Of a stretch of 64,000 nucleotides of DNA, positions 15,400 to 27,700 are shown one piece after another. The stretch is from Coturnix japonica (Eukaryota > Chordata > Aves > Galliformes > Phasianidae): positions 3,857,086-3,921,085 of the forward strand of contig NC_029527.1 in assembly GCF_001577835.2 (NCBI RefSeq), given 5' to 3'. The translations under genes were made by a program, and so were the position numbers. A model generated the notes under the pieces. It saw only the letters and a list, made by a program, of their open reading frames with translations, was not told the origin of the DNA and searched no databases. The first letter of the stretch is position 1; each line of letters opens with the position of its first letter.

Positions 15400-15775
15400 C
15401 TCCCTCCTGGGCAGTGCCAGCCCAACACGAATCCACCCACCTCCCCGCCCGCCTGGGCCCGGCCCCTCCGTGTCTCCGCCCGCGGCGGGCGGGCCTTGGG
15501 GCTGGCGGTGCCTGGCCGCGGGGCGACCCTTCCCCCTGCGCGGCTTCACGGGTCGCCCCAGCCCGGCGTGGGGATGTGAGTATGGCCGGGGGCTGCGGGT
15601 GGGCTGAGCCCGGTGCTGTAGTGGGGGCTGTGCCGGCAGCGGGCCGCAATGAGGGTTGGGCCGCGCTCAGGCCCGGCGGAGGCCTGCTCGGCTGCGGGGC
15701 CCGGCGGTGGGTGGGTGTAGGGTGCCGGGAGCCCTGGCACTGCAGAGCCTGGGTGTGAGCGTCGTGTCCCAGTCG
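15400..15775 (+). promoter_or_regulatory. CpG island and promoter region of HDAC11
   Basis: An abrupt block of very high GC and CpG content surrounds HDAC11 exon 1 and the first 200 bases of intron 1. It has several GC boxes (CCCCGCCCGCC near 15433, CTCCGCCCGCGGCGGGCGGG near 15474). There is no TATA box. The 5' untranslated part of exon 1 lies within it, and I see no ATG between about 15400 and the split start codon at 15574. The exact transcription start cannot be read from sequence. Confidence 0.85.
15574..15575 (+). CDS. HDAC11: HDAC11 coding exon 1: first two bases of the start codon
   Basis: Only the AT of the initiator codon is coding; the rest of exon 1 is 5' untranslated. The donor is GTGAGT at 15576-15581. 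The choice rests on the exon 2 acceptor (TTTTCAAG), whose first exonic base G completes ATG, followed by PHRTELYEGVP, which aligns with human MLHTTQLYQHVP with no offset. The G at -3 gives a fair Kozak context. Confidence 0.85.
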
Positions 15776-18700
15776 GGGTTACCTCTGGGCTTGGCCTGAC
15801 TGGCCAAAAGTGTTTGCACATGAGCCTGGAAACACCTCTATTCAAAGTTATGTTCTAAGGCAGGGCTTAGTGATCATGGAAGACTATGAGAGAGAAGCAA
15901 ATGTTTCCATTAATTCATGTCTGCAGTAAAGTACATGTGCATAATGCGCTCACAGTACATTCCTTAGTCCTTTCTTTCTTTTCCTTCTTGCTAATTATTT
16001 TAAGAGTTTTGACTGTGCTGCTGGGAACTGAGGACTGTGATGCAACAAACAGGTGCTCCTGTCTGTAACTAAGGGGATTGGGATGCTCGGGAGCTGTTCC
16101 TGATGTAAAGCTGTGATTGCTAAGGACTTGTAGCTTGGGAATCCAGTGAAAAATATTCAGGTGCATAAGCAATTGACTAAAGATGGTAATTAGTTTGGCT
16201 TTTGCTTTTCAAGGCCTCACAGAACCGAGTTATATGAAGGTGTTCCACCAACTTGCTGGCCTATCGTGTATTCTCCAGACTATAACATCACGTTCATGGG
16301 ACTGGAGAAACTACACCCGTTTGATGCAGGGAAATGGGGAAAAGTGATCAACTTCTTGAAAGGTAAAACAAACAAAAACACCCCACCACGTAGACCAACA
16401 TTCGAATGAACCAATGTTATTAATGCTAATAATTAATTACATCATTACTGCTCCTTGTATAGACTTAAATTATGCACTTTAATCATTGGAGTGCTTTAAT
16501 ATGTTTAAGTATGTGTAGACTTAAATCCAAAGAAGTTAAATTGATGGCAGAATTTGTTTGGTGGGTTGAATGCTGTATTGTACTTTGTTGAAGATGTTGC
16601 ACATTAAACAGATGAAATTGTTGGAGCAAGCATCCTACACCAGGGCACTGTAATACAAAGGTTTATTTCACAGTCCTTTGGAAATGTAGGTTCTTGCTCG
16701 CTCCACTGAACAAAGCCCAGTTTTGTCTCAGTCATGGTGTCTGTGCAGAGTGAAACTCATGAAATGTGACTGAAAATTCAAGCTCATTATACAACTTACT
16801 CTTCCCAGCGGCGTGAATAATACTAGTCAGAGTAACCAGCTTGGTGGACTCCATTCTGGCCTAGAACTTTTACTGGGCTGAATAAAAAGGATTAAGGAGA
16901 AACGTGAGCATAGCAATGTGTTAGACAATCTTAAAATATTTCTGGGCTTTGGGATTTGAAGACAAGCATGAACTGTGCAGAATTTCATAGTTTGACCTTT
17001 ACAAGAAAGATGCATGTAGAATAAGAAAAATTTCTACCCCTAAAGTGAGCACCAGAGTCTTGACTTAAATCACAGCCTGAGTCAGGTGCCGTATGTGCAT
17101 AGTTCAGTGCTGTGTTTTGACTTCAGCAGAGTTATGATGATTCTTGCCTTTTCTTGCAGTGTACGTACAAATGTATGAGAACATTTCCATTAAGTTTCCT
17201 CTTGAAGACAGATGCTGTTTTCAATTCCAGTTTCTTCCTTCTTTTTGAGGACTAAGCATCCAAAATGAAATGCAGACTTTAGTTTTCTGACCAAAATTGC
17301 AAATCCTTCCTGTGTTAGCTTCAAGCTTTCAGTTTGGCTTGCAAAACCTGCCGTGCAGTTTGAGAGTACCATGGTACCATGTACACTTTTCTCTAGCCAA
17401 TGTGCTAGAGCATGTCTGACTTGGGAAACCTCTGCTGTTGATGACTGCCTTGCTGTGGGCTGTAATGTAGTTTACTCATGAGACTGCAGGTAGTCTACTG
17501 GTAAATGGCACTTTTTAAGCGTGTATCAGCGCAGCCTATCTCAATCTTTCTCAACCTCATGATACTATTTAGATAATATCTCTGGGGGAGCTTTGAAACC
17601 CCTCTTGTGGCAAGAACTTTGTGTTGATGCTCATTATTACTTCTTAAATAAATCTGAAAATGTAGACAAATACCTCAAGGAAATACAAATGTGAGGACTA
17701 AGATTAGGATCAGAGCCTTTAAAGCCTTTATCTAAAATGTGAGTTTTCTCATCAAATTGGACGGGGGGAAAAAATGACAAAAAACCCCCCAAACACTTGC
17801 CAAAACAAAGGCTGTCCAAGAGTCAGGCCTGTGCAGCTCATGTGGGTCTAGGGACTAATTCAGCTGATGATCTTTCTCAGTAAAATGTTGCCCTTCCTAC
17901 TTTAGGCTCCCTTGTATTCATTTAACTGAGGTTAAATGACTTCCAACACCATTTATTAGCAATGTTTTCGATCTGACCTCTGATGATCTTTACTATCAGA
18001 ACCTTTGCCTCTCTGCTCCTGCCCCATGTAGCCTTTTTTTTCCAGTTCTGTGTGAAATTTCTACTCTTCACACTTGTCTTTCACGAAAAACTAGTTTTCC
18101 CAAACATTTAACCCTCATTTCACTGTAAAAGAGAAAAGCCACGGGGTACCTTATGACGTTCCCGGTTTTCTATAGCTCTATAGCAACTCCTGATCTGTGC
18201 TGTTTCCTATTATCTTCTAGAAAAGTCACCAATGAAAATCCTCATATGCTTACTTTCTCCTTCAAGAATAAAGCTGTTAGCGTGTTGGCTTTATGTCTGA
18301 TGTGAATGAATGAAATGCTGCTCAAGTGCAGTCCAGGGAACTGTAAGCTTGCCAAAATAAATATTGTTGCAGGTGCTGTGCTTGTTTAACACTAAGAACA
18401 AAATCTTTTCCATTTGAGTTGTTCCCTCCCGCCAAGTTTAAAATTGAAGAAAAGGTCCAGTCTTGGAAATCTGCAGCCCTGCAGCAGTTAAATATTAAAA
18501 CTTGTCTGGGAAGATCAGCATTGATGCTTGGTATTTGTTATTTGTAGTGATCCTGTGCAAAGTAATGTTGTTTTCCTGCACTACTTGGCTTTCTTAGTCA
18601 GTATAGGCTGGAACTGAACTTTCTGGCAAGTATACCCAGATGCAAACATTCACATTGTTCACATCCAGAAATCTTGGAGTAAGTTACAAAACATCACTCC

Positions 18701-21700
18701 TGTAAAAACAGTTTTAAAATGAACTATCTCTTGCTCTCTAAGGGAAAGAATTAATAGCTGTTCATTGGTATTTCTTGGAATTAAATGAAGGTAAGGATGT
18801 GACAGAAATATTACAATTAACAGTAAGTGCTCATGTCCATAAACATCCAAGAAATTGAGTTGGTTTTGGTCTTGATTTTGTGTGTGTGTGTGTGTGCACC
18901 ATTCTACTTTAGAGTGTTTGATACTATTATCAACCGTAGAATATTTAAAATCACATTGCAGGAGTATTTGATGGTATGAACACTGAGACTCCCCAAGCAT
19001 ATCAAGTCTTAGACTATAATGAACCTTGTAAGTTTTCTTGCCTGTCCATCATCTGTTGCTACTTATTTATTCTTTCAGTTGAAACGCGAGGTTACCATGA
19101 ACACACTGTGAAAACTAGCTGGAAAACAATAATCGATAAGTTCTAATTTAAGAGCTTATATGTGTAGAGATTATGTATTTGGAGAACTTATAAACACTGA
19201 GTAAGCAACAATGATTGCAGTGATTCCCATTGCAGATGTAGGAATTAAGCTCACAGTAGTTTATTTGACCAGGTGGAGTATGGGAATGCTCTATGGTATA
19301 CAGTGACAATTATAATTTTTCTCCTGTTGTTTCAGAAGAAAAACTAATTGGAGATGACTTGATTGTGCAAGCACGGGAGGCTACTGATGAAGACCTTTTG
19401 GTTGTTCACACACGGCGCTACCTTAATAAATTAAAGGTGCTGTATTTAAAGTAATGTGCTTTTCGAACAAAGTGCCTAGAATTAGTGCCAAGCACAACAG
19501 ATATCCCACTTGATTCAATATAGAATCAACTTTTACAGAGTAGTGACAAATGTTGATTTTAGCGTTGTCATTGTGAATACTGAGAGAGAATAGTGAAAAT
19601 ATTAGGCAAGCCAAAGTGTAGGAGTGGGATGGGAGAGAGTCTCTACCATCTTACGTAGGCATGTTTCAGTAAAGTTTAATGAATCTTCTGATACGGGTGA
19701 GCCATCTTCTTCCCTCCCGTTATAGCACCTTTCTATCATGCTGATCCTTCTGTCGTTACACTTATAGTGAGCCATGTTGATCATGTTGATCTGTTCAATT
19801 GCTACCAAAATAATCTTACATTTTGTAATCCAGAATAAGTTACTTTGAGTCATATTTGCCCTTCTACAGTGTAAAATCACTTATATTGTTATTTCTGAGT
19901 TGATGTTTTTTTTCTGTGTAAAGAATCTATGATTTGTCTGACTTTTTTTGCTTTTATTTCTTTGCTGTGTTCACTTAGGCCTCTTCATTCATAGCTATGA
20001 AGTTGTAATTTCATACATCATTAGATTTGTTCTTATTGCTGCTATTCTCGATATTGAGCTTTTAATTCTACTGAGCCACCCACCTCTTTTTACTGAGTCA
20101 CCTCTTTGGAGCAGAGTGTAATGTGCGTAGCTCAGTTTGAAATACAATCGTATTTTTAGTACCTGTAGGATGTCTTCACTGAAAATTGGCTGATAACTTG
20201 TTTCCTGGTGTTCAAAACCAATACTGTCTTATACTTTCAGATGTTCTTAATTGTTTCTCTTTTGTTCTCCTTTATTTGAGACCATAGTTCCTACAACTGT
20301 AGCAATTAGAAGGTTTGGCAGCTTGCCTTTCTAGGGAGTAGCACCTTGATACCATAATGTTTTACCAGTGCAGTATCTTAAACCAGCAGAGGTTGGTTTT
20401 AGTTGTATTTGTCCAGGATGAACAACATAAAGTAACTATTTTAGCTTTATCATCCAAGTAATTTCCATGCTAATTTTTAGTGCTTGAATAGTTATTGCCA
20501 CACATTCAAATAACTTGGAATTTTCTTTATCTCTCTTAGGAATGGAAGTTTTTAGAGCAAATACTACAATTAGTGAATAATAATGAATGTGTTTGTATGT
20601 TTACTTATAGTAATATTCAAACGAATTAAGAAAACAGTGCCTGTGAACATGATGATAATGCCTCTGCCTCCCCAAAACCAAAGCACAAATAGTTTTCACC
20701 AGTTAAAATGGTAACTATGAAGTCACAGTAATTTTATTGGATACCAGAATACCCTGAGGTTGGCGTTCAGTTGTTTTTCATCTAAATTGGCCAATTGTGT
20801 ATCCTGTCATTTGCTGACCAGCAGCTATCCTGCAGAATGTGATCTGTTTATATTTATTAATGTTAACAAAAACGGGATCTATTTGAAATATTTGGACAGG
20901 GTTCGAAACTTCCAGTTCTCAGTACTTGAATGTCTTAGTGCTGATTGAAAAGATACAAACTTACCTGTGACTTTGGCTGTGAAATGTATTTAGAAGTTTT
21001 ATCACTGGTAGCAATGTCACTAGTTCTCCTAATTAATCCTTTTATTGTTTTGTTTTTTCCATTGGAAACATTTACGTATTGCAGATATTTGTTCTAACCT
21101 TCAAGTGACATTCTTGCTGATATGACTTGAAATGTGTTTTAGAAGTGTGTAATGTGCTAAACAAACTTTAATTGATTCTCTATGCAAAAATTTGCACTGC
21201 GTGCACCAAAGTATTTGAACATCTTAGCCAAAGTTGTTTGGTTTTGGGTTTCTTTTCTGTCCTTTCTCCTCGGTATATTCCATTGAATTGACGTGAGAAA
21301 TATTGTAGAGCTGAACAATTTATTAACTGTAGGTCGCTATTAATTCTGTTGGAAGACATTTGGGGATTGTTTCCCCCAACCCCAGGCACACAGATTTATT
21401 TTTCTTAAGTACTGCCTGGCTGAAAACTTCTTGACTTAGTGCCATTTGATATTAAAGTATGGTGAAAAACAATGGGGGTGTTTAATTGATATTTATAATT
21501 GTTAACAGTGTAATAGGAAGAAACTATTTGGAGGTTGCCAATAGACACTGTTGTGGTTACCTTCATCTGGAAAAAAAAACCCCTCTTAAAATCTTACTTA
21601 GGCCTTATGGGTTCCTTTTCAGTGAATAGCAATTTATGAGAGACCTAAAGGACGTCATTAAGACAGGTTATGTTAATTACAATGTTTTTTCTCCGCATAG

Positions 21701-24700
21701 TGGTCATTCGTTGTGGCTACAATCACAGAAATCCCACCAGTCCTCTTTCTTCCCAACTTCCTTGTTCAGAGAAAAGTTTTGAAACCTCTGCGAACCCAGA
21801 CGGGAGGAACGATCATGGTAAGGTGCTCTTGGTTTGCTTTTATCGTAGCTATACAACCTGGTGAGTTGTAATGCCTTTTGTAACTTAAAGCCTCGAGCCC
21901 CAAAGTCCTGTTAAGGAAAGCAGGTTAGTGTACAGTCCTAAATGCAAGAAGAGTCTGGCACTTAGCAAATGAAAATATGAAGGATGAACCTGATTTTTAT
22001 TGTCTGCAATTTGCAGAAGCAAAAGATGTAGTAAGGGGCAGCCTGTGCAGGGAATGAGAGAGATGACAGGAATTATGGCAAGTGCAAAAACTGTGTTCAA
22101 ATATAAGTACTTTCTTGGAATGGGTAGTTGTGAAATTGATAGTACAGAAGATACTTCAAAGCACATATTTACCAAGGGGCTGTAGTTCGGTTACTGTTGG
22201 TATTAAGTGTTCATACCTTAAAAATGAGAATGGAGATGTGGGTTTTTTTAATACTTTGTGTCTAATTTGAATAATGAAGGTTAGTTTATTTGTTCAATTG
22301 TATATGCTGCATAAGCAGCTCAGCTGAACTGAAGTGAGATACAGCCTGTTTTACCTTGGCAGGATTGTTTTCTGATCAGTTATATGAGTGCTCCGAGAAG
22401 GAGAGATGTGCAAGTCACCATACATCTAATTTTGCTTGACAAACTTCCATTGGAGATGTTGAAGATGTAGAAAGAAAACAGTTATTAGCTGTAGCCAGGG
22501 ATGCCTTGAGGAAAAGATGCCTTCGTGTTTTTGAACCACTAAGTAATGGGACCCTATTTTTCCTTTGTTCATTCCCTGTCTTGGATAAGGTGATAACAGT
22601 ACCAGTCTTTTCATGGGTAACTGTCACAGTTATGTAAATGGAAAAAAATCCTGTCTGAAATCCTTAGTGTTATGATACACCTGGATCTTTGCTACATTTT
22701 AGCTTCTCTTTCTGAAGGAAGCTGCTAGAGTGGATGCGTGTGAAAAGAACAGAAGCAGATATTGCTTCTTTTATATCCATTTGAAGCCAGTTATTGAAGA
22801 ACATTGTTCTGCGGGTTGGCAAACCTCTCAGTATGTTTATATCAGATATAAGCGTATGATTTATTGCAACCACTAGATATTTAAGGTGAGCAAGACTGGG
22901 AAGCCGTAATACAGTGATAAAGAAACGACATTATTTTCAGAAATAGCCTACTAGGTAGCTTCCCATTTCTGTCAACAGTAATATAGGTACGTAGCAATTT
23001 AACTGCACACTGGAATCGTGATTTCCTATTTTTAAACATGTGCCTTCACAAATGCATGAAGAATTCCTTAAGGATATATTAAAAAAAAAGAGAGATCTTC
23101 TCTGAGTGCTGAATAAAAGATGGTGCTGTGCCTTTATCAAAGTGTAGAATGTTGGGGTCTGACCTGAGAAAGTGATGGGAGAGAACCCAAAACCTTGGTG
23201 AAGCAGTTTTCCAAGTACATAATGGGGCTTGTGAGAGACATACATGGGGCAGTATTATGTTTGAGTCCTCTGTTATTTTTCTATGTGAAATGATTGTAGA
23301 AATCCAGTTAGGATCAGATAAAAGCAGAGTGAAATAGATGGCTTTTCTGTTGTTTTTGCATTTTTAATGGTAGAACAACTCAGTGTCTTGATCAGAAATA
23401 AATGGCTTTTTCTTTCAGTAATTTGTTAAATGTGTATCCTGTCTAACTGCTGGATCTGTAAAAGTAACTGGAAGCTTTAATGTTGTATACGTTCTTATAT
23501 TTCAAAGCTTAATGGTCATGCTGTGAATTACACAAGAATTTGCATCACAGTTGCCAAAAATATGTTTATTTATTGACTAACATTGTGTAGCAGCATAATT
23601 TATATGGGAAAACAAAATTATTTTAACTTAAATGCTAAAGGATGAAATCACAAAGTTAAATGTTAAGCATCTATCTGTACTTCAAGAAGTGTTGTATCAG
23701 CAGTAACCAGAATTGTGTATAGTAAAATATCTTATCCTGGATGTTTGTATGTGTATAGGAATGCTGTCAGTAGGGAATAAACCTTCTCTAGGCAGCACCA
23801 AGTGGGCTTTTGTATAATGATGAACACGTTCTTGAGCAATCTGTGTTTGTGATTCCTAGGTGCACTTGAAGCCAAGGAGTGTAACAAAATGTTAGGACTG
23901 GTATTACTTTTCTGTAACCCCCCCTTTTTTTTTCCCAATTAAATTTATCCCCATGTATCTTTTCTCTGTCAGTACTTTTCATTTCCTTGATGTCATTTGA
24001 GTTCATAGGGGAGTAAAAGGCACAGATTTCATTTTGTATCAGAAGGCAAAAATTGGTCAAGTTTTATATGGGGCATGTAAAACAGGGAACTTAATGCTTG
24101 GCATTTTCCTGTTCCCACCTACAGCTGAAGCTATGTTGTTAATCATTATTTTCAGAATTTCAAGCTGAAGTTCCTCTTATTGCATGAGAAGGAAGAATAT
24201 TGGAAGATTTCTGCTCACTTTTCATTCCTACCAATACTTGTACCTTCAGTTTATCATTTGTCTGCTAGGGGTCAGTGTTCATCTCCACAAAGCCCAGTTA
24301 GTTCCAAATCTGCTCAGCTGCAGGGGAGTAAAATACAGATGTGAAATTAAATATTTTTTTCCAACTAATTTTACTGCATATCGTTTTGTATGGCTTGTGA
24401 TGAGAGATCTGATTCAGTGTGAGTTCCATTGGTAAAGCATCTGACAATGCAGTGGGTGCATTAGAATGCCAAGAGCCACGTTTGGGGTGGGAGCACACAG
24501 TGAGTGCTCAGTGGTTCCCTCATTCATTTGTTATGTTCTTATTGTCATTTCCTCTAGGCAGGAAAACTTGCTATTGATAGAGGCTGGGCAATCAATGTAG
24601 GTGAGTACAAAGGGAAATTGGTAGTAAATGATACTTAATAATATGTTTTTAAAGTCATTATTTTCATTCAGTATGATGTATATTCTGCTTATAATAAAGT

Positions 24701-27700
24701 GACTGGATTGTGTTTAACTGAAAGAAACTTTAAACAGAAAAAAAAAAGAGGATTAAGTACTGGATTTGTTCTCATAGCCACTATCATCCATGTTGCAGTT
24801 TTATAACGAAATAAAATGTTTGCTGATAGGAAGAAGATAACCAGGTAAAGATATGATATTTATACACAGTGTGTGGATTGTAGAAGTGAGAACGAAATGA
24901 GGAAAAAGGTGATCAGAGTATATGGGAATATTTCAGTAAAATATTCCTTTAAATTATGCATAAGTTTGAATAGATCTTGTTAGCTGTGCTGTATGCATAT
25001 AACACCAGACCAAGGGATTGGTTGACATGCTGTACAGTTGACTTTACCAGTTGGTCTATTTTTGGCTGTGCAGTTCTTTCTGAAAAAGGCTTAAGTGAAG
25101 AAATGGTGAAGAATATAAATCTGCACCCTTACTCATGTCAAAATAGTGATGCAAAAACAGTAAGCTATTGAACTAATGGTTTGTCATTGACCCAATGTTC
25201 AGCATGTAAAAGACTTTCAGTGTATCAGGCAAATGCAGAGGACGTGCTAATTGACTTCATTAGAATTTGCTGCCTGGAGATACATGATCCAAGTGCACTT
25301 CTGGGAGGACGTGAACTTTCAAAACAATGTGCTTTGTCACATAGGTACCACATCATGTCTGTCCTTCTCTGCTGCTGGTGTAGTTGCTAGATGACCATTG
25401 CTTTCAAACTGTGCATGTGCTGGTCCTTTACATGGTGGCCTGATTCATACAGGAACTCCATGAGATGTTTAGAGTTGCTTGGTGAGGGATCGGTGGCTCT
25501 AAATGAGATATTTCATAAAGGGGGAAAAAAATGCCTGCTGTAACCGAACTCTTAGTAAAGACTATGGGAGTTCCCTGGTATCTAGCTTTTTACCCATCAA
25601 AATTTTTATGTTTAGGGGGTGGTTTTCATCATTGTTCAAGTGATAAAGGTGGCGGATTTTGTGCGTATGCTGATATCACACTGGCTATTAAGGTAAGAAA
25701 TACTATTTTGAGAGTATTTTCTACTGTTTGTGCAAATGGAAGAATGTTCCAGAAATTCATGAGTACTAATTTTATCACAGTGAGAAAAAATGAAACATCT
25801 GGAGATGGGTAGGAATAGGAAAATGATGCGGTATTTAATGTTACAAAGCACAGTGCATAAGCAGCTATTAAGTGGAAGGAAAGAGATACGGGGTCAGAGT
25901 TATGAATGGAAATACAAACTGGTACAATTGCATTAATAACATATTCCTGCAGGTTGAAAAAAAGCAAGCTAAAGCAGACTGTCTTGTAGTATCTGCATTG
26001 ATACTTAGCCCAGTCTCGCAATTGAACCTGCAAATTCCATGTGAGTTTTGGTGCTTATAATGGAGATTTACACAGAGAAGGAAATCTTATCTTCAAATCA
26101 AGCTGCTCTATGCAGTCCTCAGAGTGGTTCAAATTCATGAATAAAAATGTGAATGTGTCCAAAAGAATCACTGAATTTGAATGAATGCATGTGCTATTTA
26201 GCTGTTGAAAGGCTGAAGCAGGAGCTTTCTGCAATTAGAGCTTATTTTTATCAAGTGCCCTGTGGTGTATTTGTATACTAGAATATTTATAAAATATCAG
26301 TGATAATCAAAACATAAGTCCTAATGATTGCAGCACACCAAATGACAGAACACCCTAATTTCTGTATACTGTAATTTGCAGAAAGCAATCCACACTGTTC
26401 TGATTTCTCTATCGTTAAAATACAGATCGAGAAATTATAGCGGGTAGCAGTTGATACAAAACCTTTACATTTTTTATGACATCTATATTAAAATAGTAAT
26501 TTGGCAAAGTCGTAAGATCAAAAGAATGAAGAAAGCATGTTTTCTATTTGCAGACATGGAATAACAGATGAATTCTCTTAGTAGTTTTATAGAGCTGGAT
26601 GCCATCAGTGGAGTAGTTCTGCCTTCCTGCTGTTAAGCCTCGCCTGTGCTATCATTTGTGTCTCAGGAAATGAGCTCCTCACCATTTCAGGGTCTATGCA
26701 TCTCTTGCTTCACCCTGTCCTAACACATGAACACATGGTCATTGCTGTTGCTGTCTCTGACAGCACCAGTGCCACAATCAGCTTTATAATCCCTAGCTGA
26801 ACCAGTCCCATGCCTGGTTGGAGTGGGATGCAGAGACTTGCTACCTGTGCATAGGTTTTTATTATATAGTTACAGTATTTGAAATCACTTAGCCCTTTAT
26901 TTGGTGAATGAGATTACGTGCATGACATTAAAAGTGAAACAATAATACACTGTGCAAGCTTCAAGCCTTCAGTTTATCTATCACCTAACTTCATAGCTGA
27001 CTCTCTTTGTTTGTTTACCTCTCCAGTTCTTATTTGAAAGAGTACCAGGGGTGTCTAAAGCCACAATTATTGATCTGGATGCTCACCAGGTGAGTAACTT
27101 TGCTGTATTTAGTACTGTTTTGATAGAACTACAAGCGTGTGATGCAGACCACCTTTTTAGTCGTGGTAACATGAAATATTAACTCATGGGATCCAAAGTT
27201 AATCATAGGGGGTAAAACTGATAACATTTTAGTTGTTTTATTACTTTATGTTCCAATGGGCTGTTAAGCCAGTTCAATAAAATTAAACTGAGTTGCAGCT
27301 CCATCATGTGGCTAGATATAAAAATAGTTTTCAATTGCTACTGATCTGTAGCATAACAGTCTGAAGAGCAGTTTGGGTTCCCAGAAGAAAGAAAAATCAC
27401 TTATAAGGAAACGACAATTGGTTCAGCTGCCTGGTCATTGCAGCAGCCTTCTCAGGAGGTGAATTTGACCTTCAGTGTTGGAATGGAAAGATTGTCTTCA
27501 AGCTAGTGATGTAAATAATGCATCTCTCTTCCCTGGTAGACTGAGAGCAAATCTTGTCTTTAGGAGGATTTCCAAAATAAATCCCAAAAGGAAGGAAATA
27601 GTATTTTTAGAAAAGCAGCTAATGTGCTGAAATTACATCCAATCTAAAGCATTGAAGATTTTTGTGAATAAACCACTGCAGAGAGGAAGCCTGATGGCTG

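Noticed and set aside
15232-15845. Pro/Arg/Gly-rich frames over the HDAC11 CpG island
   Set aside because: They arise from GC-rich composition. None joins in frame to HDAC11 exon 2, and residue patterns are those of random GC-rich sequence.
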